Made by a program: the position numbers and the translations under genes. Of a stretch of DNA of 64,000 nucleotides, positions 8,560 through 17,870 are shown piece after piece (the stretch's first letter is position 1; each line of letters starts with the position of its first letter). The notes below the pieces were generated by a model. It did no database searches and was not told the origin of the DNA. It worked only from the letters and a program-made list of their open reading frames with translations. This DNA is from Mycobacterium marseillense (lineage in GTDB: Bacteria; Actinomycetota; Actinomycetes; Mycobacteriales; Mycobacteriaceae): NCBI RefSeq assembly GCF_010731675.1, contig NZ_AP022584.1:2728001-2792000 (forward strand). The letters run 5' to 3'.

Positions 8560-10770
8560 ATGGACCTGGCCCTAGTCCCCGACATTGCGGACGAGGCGCG
8601 GGCGAAAGACCCCGCCCCGCAGGTGATCTCCGATGCCGCCGGACGGATGCGGGTCGCGGTCGGTTGGGTGCGCGCCGATTCGCGGCGCGCCGTGGCCGTC
8701 GAGGAGGCCGTCGCCAAATGTGAGGGCGTGCGCGTGGTGCACGCCTACCCGCGCACCGGGTCGGTGGTGGTCTGGTACTCGCCCCGCCGCTGCGACCGGT
8801 CCGCGGTGCTGGCGGCCATCGGCGACGCGGCCCACGTCGCCGCCGAACTGATCCCGGCGCGCGCGCCGCATTCGTCGGAGATCCGCAACGCCGACGTGCT
8901 GCGCATGGTGATCGGCGGCGCGGCGCTGGCCCTGCTCGGGGTGCGCCGCTACGTGTTCGCGCGCCCGCCGCTGCTCGGCCCCAGCGGCCGGCTGTTCGCC
9001 ACCGGCGTCACCGTCTTCACCGGCTACCCCTTCCTGCGCGGCGCGCTGCGCTCGTTGCGCTCCGGGCGGGCCGGCACCGACGCGCTGGTCTCCGCGGCGA
9101 CCGTCGCGAGCCTGGTGCTGCGGGAGAACGTGGTCGCGCTGACCGTGCTGTGGCTGCTCAACATCGGCGAGTACCTGCAGGACCTGACCCTGCGACGCAC
9201 CCGCCGGGCCATCTCGGAGCTGTTGCGCGGCAGCCAGGACACGGCGTGGCTCCGGCTCGATGACGGCAACGAAGTCCAGGTGCCCATCGACACCGTGCAG
9301 ATCGGCGACGAGGTGGTGGTGCACGACCACGTCGCGATCCCGGTCGACGGCGAGGTGGTCGACGGCGAGGCGGTGGTCAACCAGTCCGCGATCACCGGGG
9401 AGAACCTGCCCGTCAGCATCGTGGCCGGCATGCACGTGCACGCCGGTTCGGTGGTGGTGCGCGGGCGGCTGGTGGTGCGGGCCAGCGCCGTGGGCAATCA
9501 GACCACCATCGGGCGCATCATCACCCGGGTCGAAGAGGCGCAGCACGACCGGGCACCGATCCAGACCATCGGCGAAAACTTCTCCCGCCGTTTCGTTCCC
9601 ACCTCGTTCATCGTCTCGGCCATCACGCTGGTGATCACCGGCGACGTGCGCCGGGCGATGACGATGCTGCTGATCGCCTGCCCGTGCGCGGTGGGTTTGG
9701 CGACCCCGACGGCGATCAGCGCCGCGATCGGCAACGGCGCGCGCCGCGGGATCTTGATCAAGGGCGGTTCGCACCTCGAGCAGGCCGGCCGGGTGGACGC
9801 GATCGTGTTCGACAAGACCGGCACGCTCACCGTCGGACGGCCGGTCGTCACCAATATCATTGCGCTGCACAAGGACTGGCAGCCCGAGCAGGTGCTGGCC
9901 TACGCGGCCAGCTCGGAGATCCACTCGCGCCACCCGCTGGCCGAGGCGGTGATCCGCTCCACCGAGGAGCGCCACATCACCATCCCGCCGCATGAGGAGT
10001 GCGAGGTGCTGGTCGGGCTGGGCATGCGGACCTGGGCCGACGGCCGGACTTTGCTGCTGGGCAGCCCCGGGCTGCTGCGCTCGGAAAAGGTCAGGGTGTC
10101 CAAGAAGGCGTCGGATTGGGTGGACAGGCTGCGACGCCAGGCCGAGACGCCGCTGCTGCTGGCGGTCGACGGCACGCTGGTGGGGTTGATCAGCCTGCGC
10201 GACGAGGTGCGGCCGGAGGCCGCCGGGGTGCTGACGAAGCTGCGCACCAACGGCATTCGCCGGATCGTGATGCTCACCGGAGATCACCCGGACATCGCCG
10301 AGGTGGTGGCGGGCGAACTCGGGATCGACGAGTGGCGCGCCGAGGTGATGCCGGAGGACAAACTCGCGGCGGTGCGCGAACTGCAGGACGAGGGCTACAT
10401 CGTCGGCATGGTCGGCGACGGCATCAACGACGCGCCCGCGCTGGCGGCCGCCGACATCGGCATCGCGATGGGGCTGGCCGGAACCGACGTCGCCGTGGAG
10501 ACCGCCGACGTGGCGCTGGCCAATGACGACCTGCACCGCCTGCTCGACGTGCGGGACCTGGGGGCCCGCGCCGTCGACGTCATCCGGCAGAACTATGGCA
10601 TGTCCATCGCCGTCAACGCCGCCGGGCTGATCATCGGCGCGGGCGGCGCGCTGTCCCCGGTGCTGGCCGCGATCCTGCACAACGCGTCGTCGGTGGCGGT
10701 GGTGGCCAACAGCTCCCGGCTGATCCGCTACCGGTTGGATGCGCCGCGCGAGACTGCGACTGAGCTGTAA
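8560..10770 (+). CDS. ctpC: P1B-type metal-exporting ATPase CtpC
   Basis: CtpC is a heavy-metal P-type ATPase (Rv3270 orthologue) that expels Zn2+ and has also been linked to Mn2+ loading. The 736 residues contain a degenerate N-terminal heavy-metal-associated domain lacking the CxxC pair, then six to eight membrane helices. The transmembrane metal site is CPC in LLIACPCAVGLATPTA, the phosphorylated Asp is in FDKTGTLTVG, the actuator loop is ITGENLPVS, the nucleotide site includes a HPLAEA motif, and the hinge is MVGDGINDAPAL. All catalytic motifs are intact. It ends three bases from the convergent gene for a CDF-like protein. Regulation is probably through the pacL1 promoter. Confidence 0.93.
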   Translation: MDLALVPDIADEARAKDPAPQVISDAAGRMRVAVGWVRADSRRAVAVEEAVAKCEGVRVVHAYPRTGSVVVWYSPRRCDRSAVLAAIGDAAHVAAELIPARAPHSSEIRNADVLRMVIGGAALALLGVRRYVFARPPLLGPSGRLFATGVTVFTGYPFLRGALRSLRSGRAGTDALVSAATVASLVLRENVVALTVLWLLNIGEYLQDLTLRRTRRAISELLRGSQDTAWLRLDDGNEVQVPIDTVQIGDEVVVHDHVAIPVDGEVVDGEAVVNQSAITGENLPVSIVAGMHVHAGSVVVRGRLVVRASAVGNQTTIGRIITRVEEAQHDRAPIQTIGENFSRRFVPTSFIVSAITLVITGDVRRAMTMLLIACPCAVGLATPTAISAAIGNGARRGILIKGGSHLEQAGRVDAIVFDKTGTLTVGRPVVTNIIALHKDWQPEQVLAYAASSEIHSRHPLAEAVIRSTEERHITIPPHEECEVLVGLGMRTWADGRTLLLGSPGLLRSEKVRVSKKASDWVDRLRRQAETPLLLAVDGTLVGLISLRDEVRPEAAGVLTKLRTNGIRRIVMLTGDHPDIAEVVAGELGIDEWRAEVMPEDKLAAVRELQDEGYIVGMVGDGINDAPALAAADIGIAMGLAGTDVAVETADVALANDDLHRLLDVRDLGARAVDVIRQNYGMSIAVNAAGLIIGAGGALSPVLAAILHNASSVAVVANSSRLIRYRLDAPRETATEL

Positions 10771-10773
10771 CGC

Positions 10774-11424
10774 TCAGCAGCCGCACTGCTCGCCGCGCCA
10801 GGCGCGCACGCCCTGCCACACGGCGATACCGGCGATCGCAAGCCCCACCGCGGGGTCGACCCACCATGCGCTCGACCACAGCGCCGTCGCGGCAAGGCCG
10901 ATCAGCACCCCGGCGGCCTGGGCGCCGCAGAGGTAATTCTGGATCCCCTCGGCCGCGGTGGCACCCGAGTCCAACCGCGCGCCCAGCCGGTGGTTGGCGC
11001 GGCCCAGCACCGGCATGAGCAGCAGCGCGAGGGCGGCCAGGGCGATGCCGATCACCGATGTCTCGGCGCGGTGTTCACCGGCCAGCTCGCGGAGGGATTC
11101 GGCGGCGATGTAGGGGGCGGTCAGCCAGAACGACACCGCGACGCCGCGTTGGGCGCGCCGCTCGGCGTTCGGGGAGAAGGTGCGCGCGCCGCTGAACCGC
11201 CACACCACCATGGCGCTGGCCAGCGCCTCCGACGCCCCACCGAGCGCCCACCCGGTCAGGGCTACCGAGCCGACCGAGAGTCCCTGCCACAGCCCGACGG
11301 CGCCCTCGACGAGCACCACGGCCAGGCTGAACCATGCCAGCCGCCGCGCCCACGCCGCGCCGCGCCGCCAGCCGGCGTCGTGCGCGGCGGTGCATTCCCG
11401 CGCGACGGCAGCCGAAGTGGTCAT
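10774..11424 (-). CDS. Cation-diffusion-facilitator-like membrane protein (Rv3271c-like)
   Basis: This 216-residue integral membrane protein resembles a cation diffusion facilitator without a large cytoplasmic domain. Five or six hydrophobic helices are seen, including LAWFSLAVVLVEGAVGLWQ and the later WWVDPAVGLAIAGIAVWQG, a typical CDF helix with DP in front. The second helix region (GWALGGASEALASAM) holds the position of the CDF metal-binding residues but has Ser/Glu rather than the usual Asp pair. The C-terminus is GEQCGC, a possible metal-binding CxC. It is convergent with ctpC, three bases apart. The substrate is unknown; a metal is likely from family and neighbourhood. Confidence 0.75.
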   Translation of the reverse strand: MTTSAAVARECTAAHDAGWRRGAAWARRLAWFSLAVVLVEGAVGLWQGLSVGSVALTGWALGGASEALASAMVVWRFSGARTFSPNAERRAQRGVAVSFWLTAPYIAAESLRELAGEHRAETSVIGIALAALALLLMPVLGRANHRLGARLDSGATAAEGIQNYLCGAQAAGVLIGLAATALWSSAWWVDPAVGLAIAGIAVWQGVRAWRGEQCGC

Positions 11425-11582
11425 TGGGCCAGGCTAGCGAGCGCGCAGCGGAGGCAGGACCACGACACCCGGCCGTGATCGATCTGTGTCGCGCCGCCGA
11501 CCCTGCCGGGCCCGGGCCGTGCGTCGCCGTCCCACGTTGGTAGTTATTGTGGCTAACCAGTAGACCCGAAGGGATTTCCGCG

Positions 11583-12497
11583 ATGGCGCGCACCGACGAC
11601 GACACCTGGGACCTGGCGACCAGCGTGGGCGCAACCGCCACCATGGTGGCCGCGGGACGGGCCCGCGCCACCCGGGACGGGCTGATCGACGACCGGTTCG
11701 CCGAGCCGCTGGTGCGCGCGGTCGGTGTCGACTTCATGACCCGGTGGGCCGCCGGTGAATTCGACTCCGACGACGTCGACGAGCCCGGTGCGGCGTGGGG
11801 CATGCAGCGCATGACCGACATGCTGGCCGCCCGCACCCGCTACATCGACGCGTTCTTCGCCGAGGCGGGCGCCGCGAACATCCACCAGGTGGTCCTCCTG
11901 GCGTCGGGTCTGGATGCGCGCGCCTACCGGCTGCCCTGGGCCGCGGGCACCACGGTGTTCGAGATCGACCAGCCGCAGGTCCTCGAATTCAAGGCCGCCA
12001 CCATCGCCGAGCTCGGCGCCCGGCCGACCGCCGAGGTGCGCGCCGTCCCGGTCGACCTGCGCCACGACTGGCCGTCGGCGCTGCGCCAGGCCGGCTTCGA
12101 CACCGGGCGGCCCGCCGCCTGGGCCGCCGAGGGCCTGATCGGCTTCCTGCCGCCCGACGCTCAGGACCGGTTGCTGGACAACATCACCGCGTTGTCCGCC
12201 GACGGCAGCCAGTTGGTGGCCGAGGTGTTCGCGAACACGGGCACCAGCGGGGACGCGCTGAACGCGGCGAGCGAGAAGTGGCGGCGCAACGGCCTCGACA
12301 TCGCCCTGGGGGATCTGGGCTTTCCCGGGCCGCGCAACGACGTGGCGACCTACCTGCAGCACAAGGGCTGGCAGCCGGTGCGCACCCCGCTGAATCAGCT
12401 GCTGGCCAACACGGGGCTGCCGCTGCAATCGACGGACCCCGAGGCGCCCTTCGCCCAGAACTACTACTGCACCGCGGTGCGCAACGCGGCGCGTTAA
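11583..12497 (+). CDS. Putative SAM-dependent O-methyltransferase (UPF0677/PPM family)
   Basis: This 303-residue protein belongs to the large mycobacterial family of putative S-adenosylmethionine methyltransferases. It has the family opening [18 protein letters not shown], the SAM-binding [15 protein letters not shown] near residue 105, and [11 protein letters not shown] with the acidic residue at the end of strand 2. The substrate is unknown for nearly all members. The chosen ATG at 11583 has GAAGGGA nine bases upstream; an upstream in-frame start at 11547 has no comparable site. A CaiB-type gene follows after 15 bases. I recall no gene at this spot in M. tuberculosis, so this is probably a lineage-specific copy. 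Confidence 0.85.
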   Translation: MARTDDDTWDLATSVGATATMVAAGRARATRDGLIDDRFAEPLVRAVGVDFMTRWAAGEFDSDDVDEPGAAWGMQRMTDMLAARTRYIDAFFAEAGAANIHQVVLLASGLDARAYRLPWAAGTTVFEIDQPQVLEFKAATIAELGARPTAEVRAVPVDLRHDWPSALRQAGFDTGRPAAWAAEGLIGFLPPDAQDRLLDNITALSADGSQLVAEVFANTGTSGDALNAASEKWRRNGLDIALGDLGFPGPRNDVATYLQHKGWQPVRTPLNQLLANTGLPLQSTDPEAPFAQNYYCTAVRNAAR

Positions 12498-12512
12498 GGG
12501 AAGGCGGAAACC

Positions 12513-13709
12513 GTGCCAAACAGCAAGCCACCCAAGCCGCTTGACGGATTCCGGGTACTCGACTTCACCCAGAACATCGCCGGGCCGATGGCCGGCCAGG
12601 TGCTGGCCGACCTGGGAGCCGAGGTCATCAAGGTCGAGGCGCCCGTCGGTGAGGCGGCCCGCCACATCACCGCGGTGCTACCCGGCCGCCCGCCGCTGGC
12701 CACCCTGTTCCTGCCCCACAACCGGGGCAAGAAGTCGGTGATGGCGGACCTGCGCAGCGACGAGGCCAAGCAGCAGATCATGGGGCTGGTCGACACCGCC
12801 GACGTTGTGTTGGAAGGGTTTCGGCCCGGCGTGATGGAACGCATGGGCCTGGGACCCGACGAGCTGCAGGCCCGCAACCCCAAACTCATCTACGCGCGCC
12901 TGTCCGCCTACGGCGGCAACGGTCCGCAGGGCAGCCGGCCCGGCGTGGACCTGATGGTCGCCGCCGAATCGGGCATGACCACCGGGATGCCCACGCCCAG
13001 CGGCAAACCCCAGATCATTCCGTTCCAGCTCGTCGACGCCGCCAGCGGCCACGTGCTGGCGCAGGCGGTGCTGGCAGCGCTGCTCAACCGCGAGCGCCAC
13101 GGGGTGGCCGACGTCGTGCGCGTCGCGATGTACGACGTCGCGGTCAGCCTGCAGGCCAGCCAGCTGACCATCCACCTGAACAAGCCGAACGCCGAAGCCA
13201 AGCCTGCGGATTCGGCGCCAAAACCCAAGCGGCGCAAGGGTGTCGGGTTCGCCACCCAGCCCTCGGACGCCTTCAAGGCCGCCGACGGCTACCTGGTCAT
13301 CAGCGCGTACGTGCCCAAGCACTGGGACAAGCTGTGCGAGATCATCGGCCGCCCCGACATGCGCGACGACGAACGGTTCATCGACCAGCGCGCCCGGGCG
13401 CTCAACTATCCGGAGCTGACCGAGGAACTCGAGAAGGCGCTGGCCGCCAAGACCGCCGACGAATGGGTCCGGCTGCTGCAGGAGGGTGGCCTGATGGCCT
13501 GCCACGCCTACACCTGGAAGCAGGTGGTCGGCACCGAGCTGTTCGCGGAGAACGAGCTCGCCCTGCCGGTCGGCGAGGGCGAGGACGCCGTCACCGTGAT
13601 CCGCACCCCGGCGCGGTATTCGAGCTTCGACGCTGACGCCACCGACCCTCCCCCGGCCCTCGGGCAGCACACCGAAAAGTACCTGGACGCACCGCAACCC
13701 GCGTCGTGA
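12513..13709 (+). CDS. CaiB/BaiF family (class III) CoA-transferase
   Basis: This 398-residue protein is a family III CoA-transferase, matching Rv3272. Such enzymes move CoA between carboxylic acids; the substrates here are unknown. It opens with GFRVLDFTQNIAGPMAGQVLADLGAEVIK split around the family-typical FTQNIAGP and ADLGAEVIKVE, and has NRGKKSV and RPGVDLMV further on. The catalytic Asp expected near residue 170 is probably in FQLVDAASGH. An unusual Lys/Pro-rich insert (KPADSAPKPKRRKG) lies near residue 235. It starts with GTG at 12513 preceded by GGGAAGG. In M. tuberculosis the next gene is a carbonic anhydrase (Rv3273); here pknD follows instead, convergent by three bases. Confidence 0.87.
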   Translation: MPNSKPPKPLDGFRVLDFTQNIAGPMAGQVLADLGAEVIKVEAPVGEAARHITAVLPGRPPLATLFLPHNRGKKSVMADLRSDEAKQQIMGLVDTADVVLEGFRPGVMERMGLGPDELQARNPKLIYARLSAYGGNGPQGSRPGVDLMVAAESGMTTGMPTPSGKPQIIPFQLVDAASGHVLAQAVLAALLNRERHGVADVVRVAMYDVAVSLQASQLTIHLNKPNAEAKPADSAPKPKRRKGVGFATQPSDAFKAADGYLVISAYVPKHWDKLCEIIGRPDMRDDERFIDQRARALNYPELTEELEKALAAKTADEWVRLLQEGGLMACHAYTWKQVVGTELFAENELALPVGEGEDAVTVIRTPARYSSFDADATDPPPALGQHTEKYLDAPQPAS

Positions 13710-13712
13710 GCC

Positions 13713-15698
13713 TTATGGCGTCAGCTTGACCACCCGGTCGTTGCCGCGGTCGGCGACGTAGACGTTGCGGTCCTTGTCGACCGCCACCGCCAAGGGCGTG
13801 TTGAGTCCGTTGAACGGCAGGACGGTCGGCGCGTTCGAGCCCGCCGGGAACTTGAGCACGTCGCTCTTGTCGTGCTCGGTGACGTAGACCGTGCCGCTGT
13901 TGTCCACCGCGATGCCCCACGGCACGGAGATGTTTTGAAAAGGCAACTCCGCCTGGGTGTTCGAATTGGCGTCGAGCTTGACGATCCTGTTGTTGTCGGT
14001 GTCTGCGACGTACACGGTGCCCGCGGCGTCGACGGCGACACCGTCGGGGTTCTTCAGTCCGCTGAACGGCAACTCGGTCTGGGTCTTGGAACCCGCCGCC
14101 AGCTTCACCACCCTGCTGTTGCCGCGGTCGGCGACGTACACCGCGCCCTGGCTGTCGACCGCGACACCCTCGGGATAGCTCAGACCGTCGAACGGCAGCA
14201 CCTTCTGGTCGTTGGAGCCCGCGGCCAGGCTGACCACCCGGTTGTTGAAGTCGGCGACGTACACCGTGCCCGCCCCGTCCACGGCCAGGCCCTGCGGCTG
14301 GTAGAGCCCGTGGAACGGCAGCACCGTGGTGGCGTTCGAGCCGGCCGTCAGCTTGACCACCCGCCCGTACATGCCCTCGCTGGTGACGTAGACATCCCCG
14401 GCGCTGTCCAGCGCCACCCCGCCCGGGGAGAGACGGAAGTCAATCCCGTTGAAGGGCAACACGCTTTGTCCGGACGCCTCCGGTGCCGGGCCCGAGGACC
14501 GCGTGGACAGGTAACCGGCGACCGCCACGATGAACGCGACGAGGGCGACGAGCGCGATGGCGCCGACGATGATCCACTGCTTGCGTTTGGGGTCCATGGG
14601 CACAGGGGGCCTCCTGAAGTCCGGCTCTGACCCGTAGGTGTGGCCGAATGTCGTTGGGGCGGAGCGGATCAGCGACGGGTTCTGGCCGGTGTGCTCGGGC
14701 CACCCGGTGCCGCCCGTGCGCGGGGCAACCGGACCCGCCATGGTCTCGGCGCCGGGCCAGGACTGCGGCTGGTGCGGCGGGCGCTGGGCCGATGCGTCTG
14801 CGTGCTGGGCCGCGTTTTCCCCCTCGCGCAGAATCGTGGTGGCCTTGTGCTGCTCGGACGTGGTCAGCGCGTCATGGGCGGCGGCGGCGAATTCGCCCGC
14901 GGTGCGGTAGCGCTCCCCGGGGTGTTTTGCCATGCCCTTGGCGATCACCTGATCCAGGGCGGGCGGGAAGGCGCCGGGACGCAATTGGCTGGGCGGCGGG
15001 GCCGTCTTCGTCAGATGCGCGGCGACCAGCCGTTCGATCGTGTCAGCCCGGTATGGCGGCGTGCCGGTCAGACACTCGCTCAACACACATGCGAGCGAAT
15101 AGATGTCGACGCTGTGGGTGACCTCGTCGTCGGTGAATCGCTCCGGGGCCATGTAGTAATACGTTCCGATCGCGGTCCCGACCTGGGTCAGCCCCGGATC
15201 GGTCGCGGCGCGCGCGATGCCGAAATCCGCCAGGTAGGCGAAGTCGCTGCCGGTGATCAGGATGTTGCCCGGGGTGACATCGCGGTGCGTCACCCCGGCG
15301 GCGTGCGCGGCGTCGAGTGCGGCGGCGACCTGGCGGATGATGGCGATCGCCCGCGGCGCGGCCATCGGCCCGTCGCGGTGCAACAGCGTGCCCAGATCGA
15401 CGCCGTCGACCAGGCGCATTTCCACGAAGAAGCGCCCGTCGATCTCGCCGTAGTCGTGGATCGGCACCACATGCGGTTCGGTCAGCCGTCCAGCGATATC
15501 GGCCTCGCGCTGCAGGCGCGCACGGAACTCCGGGTTACCGGTGAACTGCTGCGAGATCAGTTTGAGGGCCACCATGCGCCGCTTGCGGCTGTCCTCGGCC
15601 TCGTACACCTCACCCATGCCGCCCTGACGCAGAAGTCGCACCAGCCGATAGGGGCCGAACCAGGACCCGACGCGCGCGGCCGGCCCGCTATCGCTCAC
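13713..15698 (-). CDS. pknD: Receptor-like serine/threonine kinase PknD with beta-propeller sensor
   Basis: PknD is a membrane Ser/Thr kinase with an extracellular six-bladed beta-propeller, normally tied to the phosphate-transport genes. The kinase domain spans about residues 11-275; a Pro/Ala-rich linker, one membrane helix (about 378-400) and six NHL repeats (each with a VAVDxxGxVYVAD-like core) follow. The ATP-anchoring Lys46 (VALKLI), HRD Asp140, Asn145 and DFG Asp158 are present, and the activation loop TQVGTAIGT keeps the phosphorylatable Thr. Two positions are odd: the first Gly of the Gly-rich loop is Arg24 (LLRQGGMG), and the catalytic-loop Lys of HRDVKP is Thr142 (HRDVTPGN). It starts with GTG preceded by AAGGAGG and lies upstream of nothing on its strand except the convergent CoA-transferase. 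Confidence 0.93.
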   Translation of the reverse strand: MSDSGPAARVGSWFGPYRLVRLLRQGGMGEVYEAEDSRKRRMVALKLISQQFTGNPEFRARLQREADIAGRLTEPHVVPIHDYGEIDGRFFVEMRLVDGVDLGTLLHRDGPMAAPRAIAIIRQVAAALDAAHAAGVTHRDVTPGNILITGSDFAYLADFGIARAATDPGLTQVGTAIGTYYYMAPERFTDDEVTHSVDIYSLACVLSECLTGTPPYRADTIERLVAAHLTKTAPPPSQLRPGAFPPALDQVIAKGMAKHPGERYRTAGEFAAAAHDALTTSEQHKATTILREGENAAQHADASAQRPPHQPQSWPGAETMAGPVAPRTGGTGWPEHTGQNPSLIRSAPTTFGHTYGSEPDFRRPPVPMDPKRKQWIIVGAIALVALVAFIVAVAGYLSTRSSGPAPEASGQSVLPFNGIDFRLSPGGVALDSAGDVYVTSEGMYGRVVKLTAGSNATTVLPFHGLYQPQGLAVDGAGTVYVADFNNRVVSLAAGSNDQKVLPFDGLSYPEGVAVDSQGAVYVADRGNSRVVKLAAGSKTQTELPFSGLKNPDGVAVDAAGTVYVADTDNNRIVKLDANSNTQAELPFQNISVPWGIAVDNSGTVYVTEHDKSDVLKFPAGSNAPTVLPFNGLNTPLAVAVDKDRNVYVADRGNDRVVKLTP

Positions 15699-15730
15699 CG
15701 TCGAGCCTCCTTCGTTCGTCCTTCACGTCG

Positions 15731-16837
15731 TCAGGAAATCGCATTGACCGCGCTTGACAGCTTCGCCGTGAAGGAGCTGGGCAGCGGGATGGAACCGTAC
15801 TGGTCCAGACCCTCCTGGCCCGGCCCGATCGCGGCCTGCATGAAGGCCTTCACGGCGGCCCCGGTCGCCGTGTCGGGGTACTTCGAGCAGACGATCTCAT
15901 ACGTCGCCAGCACGATCGGATACGCGCCGGACTGCGTGGGCTTGTAGAACGACGAGGTGTCGAGCACCAGGTCGTTGCCCTGCCCCTTGAAGGTCGCCCC
16001 GGCGATCGTCTTCTCGACGGAGTCCTTGGTGATCGGCACCGCGTCCGGGCCCGCCGAGGTGATGATCGACGCCATGTTGAGCTGCTTGCCCACCGCGAAA
16101 GACCACTCGTTGTAGGTGATCGACCCCTCGGTGTTCTGCAGCAGCGCCGACGTGCCGTTGTTGCCGCTGGCGCCCTGGCCGACGCCGCCGTTGAACACCT
16201 CGCTGCCGCCCTTGCCCCAGGCGCCGTCCGACGCGCCGTCGAGGTACTTCTGAAAGTTGGCGGTGGTGCCGGATTTGTCGCTGCGGAAGATGACCGTGAT
16301 GGGCGTCGACGGCAGGCTGAGGCCGGAATTGACGGCCTTCAGCGCCGGATCGTCCCACTTGGTGATGGTGCCGTTGAAGATCTTCGCGACGGTGGGCCCG
16401 TCCAGTTTCAGCCCGCTCACCCCGGACAGGTGATAGGTGACCGCGATCGGCCCGAACACCGTGGGCAAATCCCACGCCGGCGAACCGCACCGCTGCGCGG
16501 CCCGGTCGTTTTGACCGGTGGACGGGTCCAGCGGGACATCGGAACCGGCGAGATCGGTTTGGTTGTTGAGGAATTCAGTCACGCCGGCGCCCGAGCCGTT
16601 GGCGTCGTAATCGAGCGTGTAACCCGGGCAGGCCCGGACGTAGGCGTAGACGAACTGCTCGATCGCGTTCTGCTGCGCGGTCGAGCCGCTGTCTTTGAGG
16701 ACCTTCTTACCGCCGCAATCCACCGGCGCCGACTTGGCATTCGATCCCGACGACGAGTTGTTGTCGCCGCATCCCGCCAGCGCGAGGGCGGCGGTGGCCA
16801 CCAGGCTCAGTGCGACGCCAGATCGAGCGAACCTCAC
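15731..16837 (-). CDS. pstS2: Phosphate-binding lipoprotein PstS2
   Basis: This 368-residue lipoprotein captures phosphate outside the membrane for the Pst ABC transporter. A signal peptide ends in the lipobox LAGC with the lipidated Cys at residue 23. Phosphate-contact segments are recognisable: [26 protein letters not shown] and [12 protein letters not shown]. It is closest to PstS2 (Rv0932c) among the three M. tuberculosis PstS proteins, for example in [19 protein letters not shown]. The start is GTG at 16835-16837 with AGAGGAG four bases upstream, favoured over internal codons because the signal peptide follows immediately. It reads in the same direction as pknD, 32 bases upstream of it, and is divergent from pstB, exactly as in M. 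tuberculosis. Confidence 0.93.
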   Translation of the reverse strand: MRFARSGVALSLVATAALALAGCGDNNSSSGSNAKSAPVDCGGKKVLKDSGSTAQQNAIEQFVYAYVRACPGYTLDYDANGSGAGVTEFLNNQTDLAGSDVPLDPSTGQNDRAAQRCGSPAWDLPTVFGPIAVTYHLSGVSGLKLDGPTVAKIFNGTITKWDDPALKAVNSGLSLPSTPITVIFRSDKSGTTANFQKYLDGASDGAWGKGGSEVFNGGVGQGASGNNGTSALLQNTEGSITYNEWSFAVGKQLNMASIITSAGPDAVPITKDSVEKTIAGATFKGQGNDLVLDTSSFYKPTQSGAYPIVLATYEIVCSKYPDTATGAAVKAFMQAAIGPGQEGLDQYGSIPLPSSFTAKLSSAVNAIS

Positions 16838-16865
16838 GAAACTCCTCTTCGATCGTCAACAAAAG

Positions 16866-16913
16866 TTAACCAATCGCGAATATACAAACCCTTGACAAAG
16901 AATAAGAGGTTAA
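16866..16913. promoter_or_regulatory. Divergent pstS2/pstB control region
   Basis: The 123 bases between pstS2 and pstB are strikingly AT-rich. TTAACC at 16866-16871 and its inverted copy GGTTAA at 16908-16913 flank a TTGACA (16892-16897) and a TATA-like stretch. The two arms could be half-sites for the phosphate-response regulator RegX3, which is known to control pst genes, but no clear consensus match can be claimed. Confidence 0.35.
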
Positions 16914-16960
16914 TGGCCGGTGACCGCGCGCCGGGCGCAAACACGTAGCATCGGTTGTCA

Positions 16961-17833
16961 ATGCGTCGCGAACAACAGCTACCGGCCGCAGTTGCGGCAC
17001 CTGTCGCCGATGATGGTGGCCAGCCCATGCGCGCGGTCGACCTCACTCTCGGCTTCGGCCCCAAAACCGTCCTCGAACAGGTCAGCCTCGACTTCCCCGC
17101 CCGCTCCGTCACCACCCTGCTCGGCCCGACCGGCTCGGGCAAGACCACCTTCCTGCGCACCCTGAACCGGATGAACGACAAGGTTTCCGGATTCCGGCAC
17201 AGCGGCGACGTCCTGCTGGGCGGGCGCACCATCTTCGCCGACCGCGACCTGATGGAGTTTCGCCGCAGCGTGGGCATGTTGTTCCAGCGTCCCAACCCGT
17301 TCCCGATGTCGATCATGGACAACGTGGTGGCCGGCGTGCGCGCGCACAAAATGGCGCCGCGCAAGCAATTCAAGAATGTCGCCGAGGCCCGGCTGACCGA
17401 GGTCGGCCTCTGGGACGCGGTCAAGGATCGGCTCGGCGACTCCCCGTTCCGGCTCTCCGGTGGCCAGCAGCAGTTGTTGTGCCTGGCCCGCGCGCTCGCC
17501 GTCAACCCCGACGTGCTGCTGCTCGACGAGCCCACCTCGTCGCTGGACCCGACCACCACCGAGAAGATCGAGGGGCTCATCCGATCACTCGCCGACCGCC
17601 TGACCGTGATCATGGTCACCCACGATCTCGCGCAGGCCGCCCGCACCGGCGACCGGACCGCCTTCTTCTTCGAGGGCAGGCTGGTCGAGGAGGGGCCGAC
17701 CAAGCAGTTGTTCCTGTCGCCCAAGCACGAGGAGACCGTCCGCTACTTCGCCCCGTTCCGGCCGGCACAGGGCTCGGATCAGGGCTCCTCGCACGCGGCC
17801 GGGGTCTCGGAAAGCGTCTCAGAAAGCCAATAG
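16961..17833 (+). CDS. pstB: Phosphate ABC transporter ATPase PstB
   Basis: PstB powers phosphate import. The 290-residue protein has Walker A GPTGSGKTT near residue 70, the Q-loop in MLFQRPNPFPMS (a PstB hallmark), the ABC signature LSGGQQQ, Walker B VLLLDEPTSSLDP and a switch His in MVTHD. It corresponds to Rv0933. The ATG at 16961 was chosen; a TTG six bases earlier is in frame but less likely. The last 30 residues (Ser/Gly/Glu-rich) extend past the usual PstB end. It leads the rightward operon pstB-pstS1-pstS1'-pstC1-pstA2 and has its promoter in the AT-rich gap shared with pstS2. Confidence 0.93.
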   Translation: MRREQQLPAAVAAPVADDGGQPMRAVDLTLGFGPKTVLEQVSLDFPARSVTTLLGPTGSGKTTFLRTLNRMNDKVSGFRHSGDVLLGGRTIFADRDLMEFRRSVGMLFQRPNPFPMSIMDNVVAGVRAHKMAPRKQFKNVAEARLTEVGLWDAVKDRLGDSPFRLSGGQQQLLCLARALAVNPDVLLLDEPTSSLDPTTTEKIEGLIRSLADRLTVIMVTHDLAQAARTGDRTAFFFEGRLVEEGPTKQLFLSPKHEETVRYFAPFRPAQGSDQGSSHAAGVSESVSESQ

Positions 17834-17870
17834 CGGGAAAGGGTCTCGCCGGGGAAGAGGAAGCGAGGAC

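Noticed and set aside
8572..10680. A 702-codon frame antisense to ctpC
   Set aside because: Shadow of the ATPase gene; no domain recognised.
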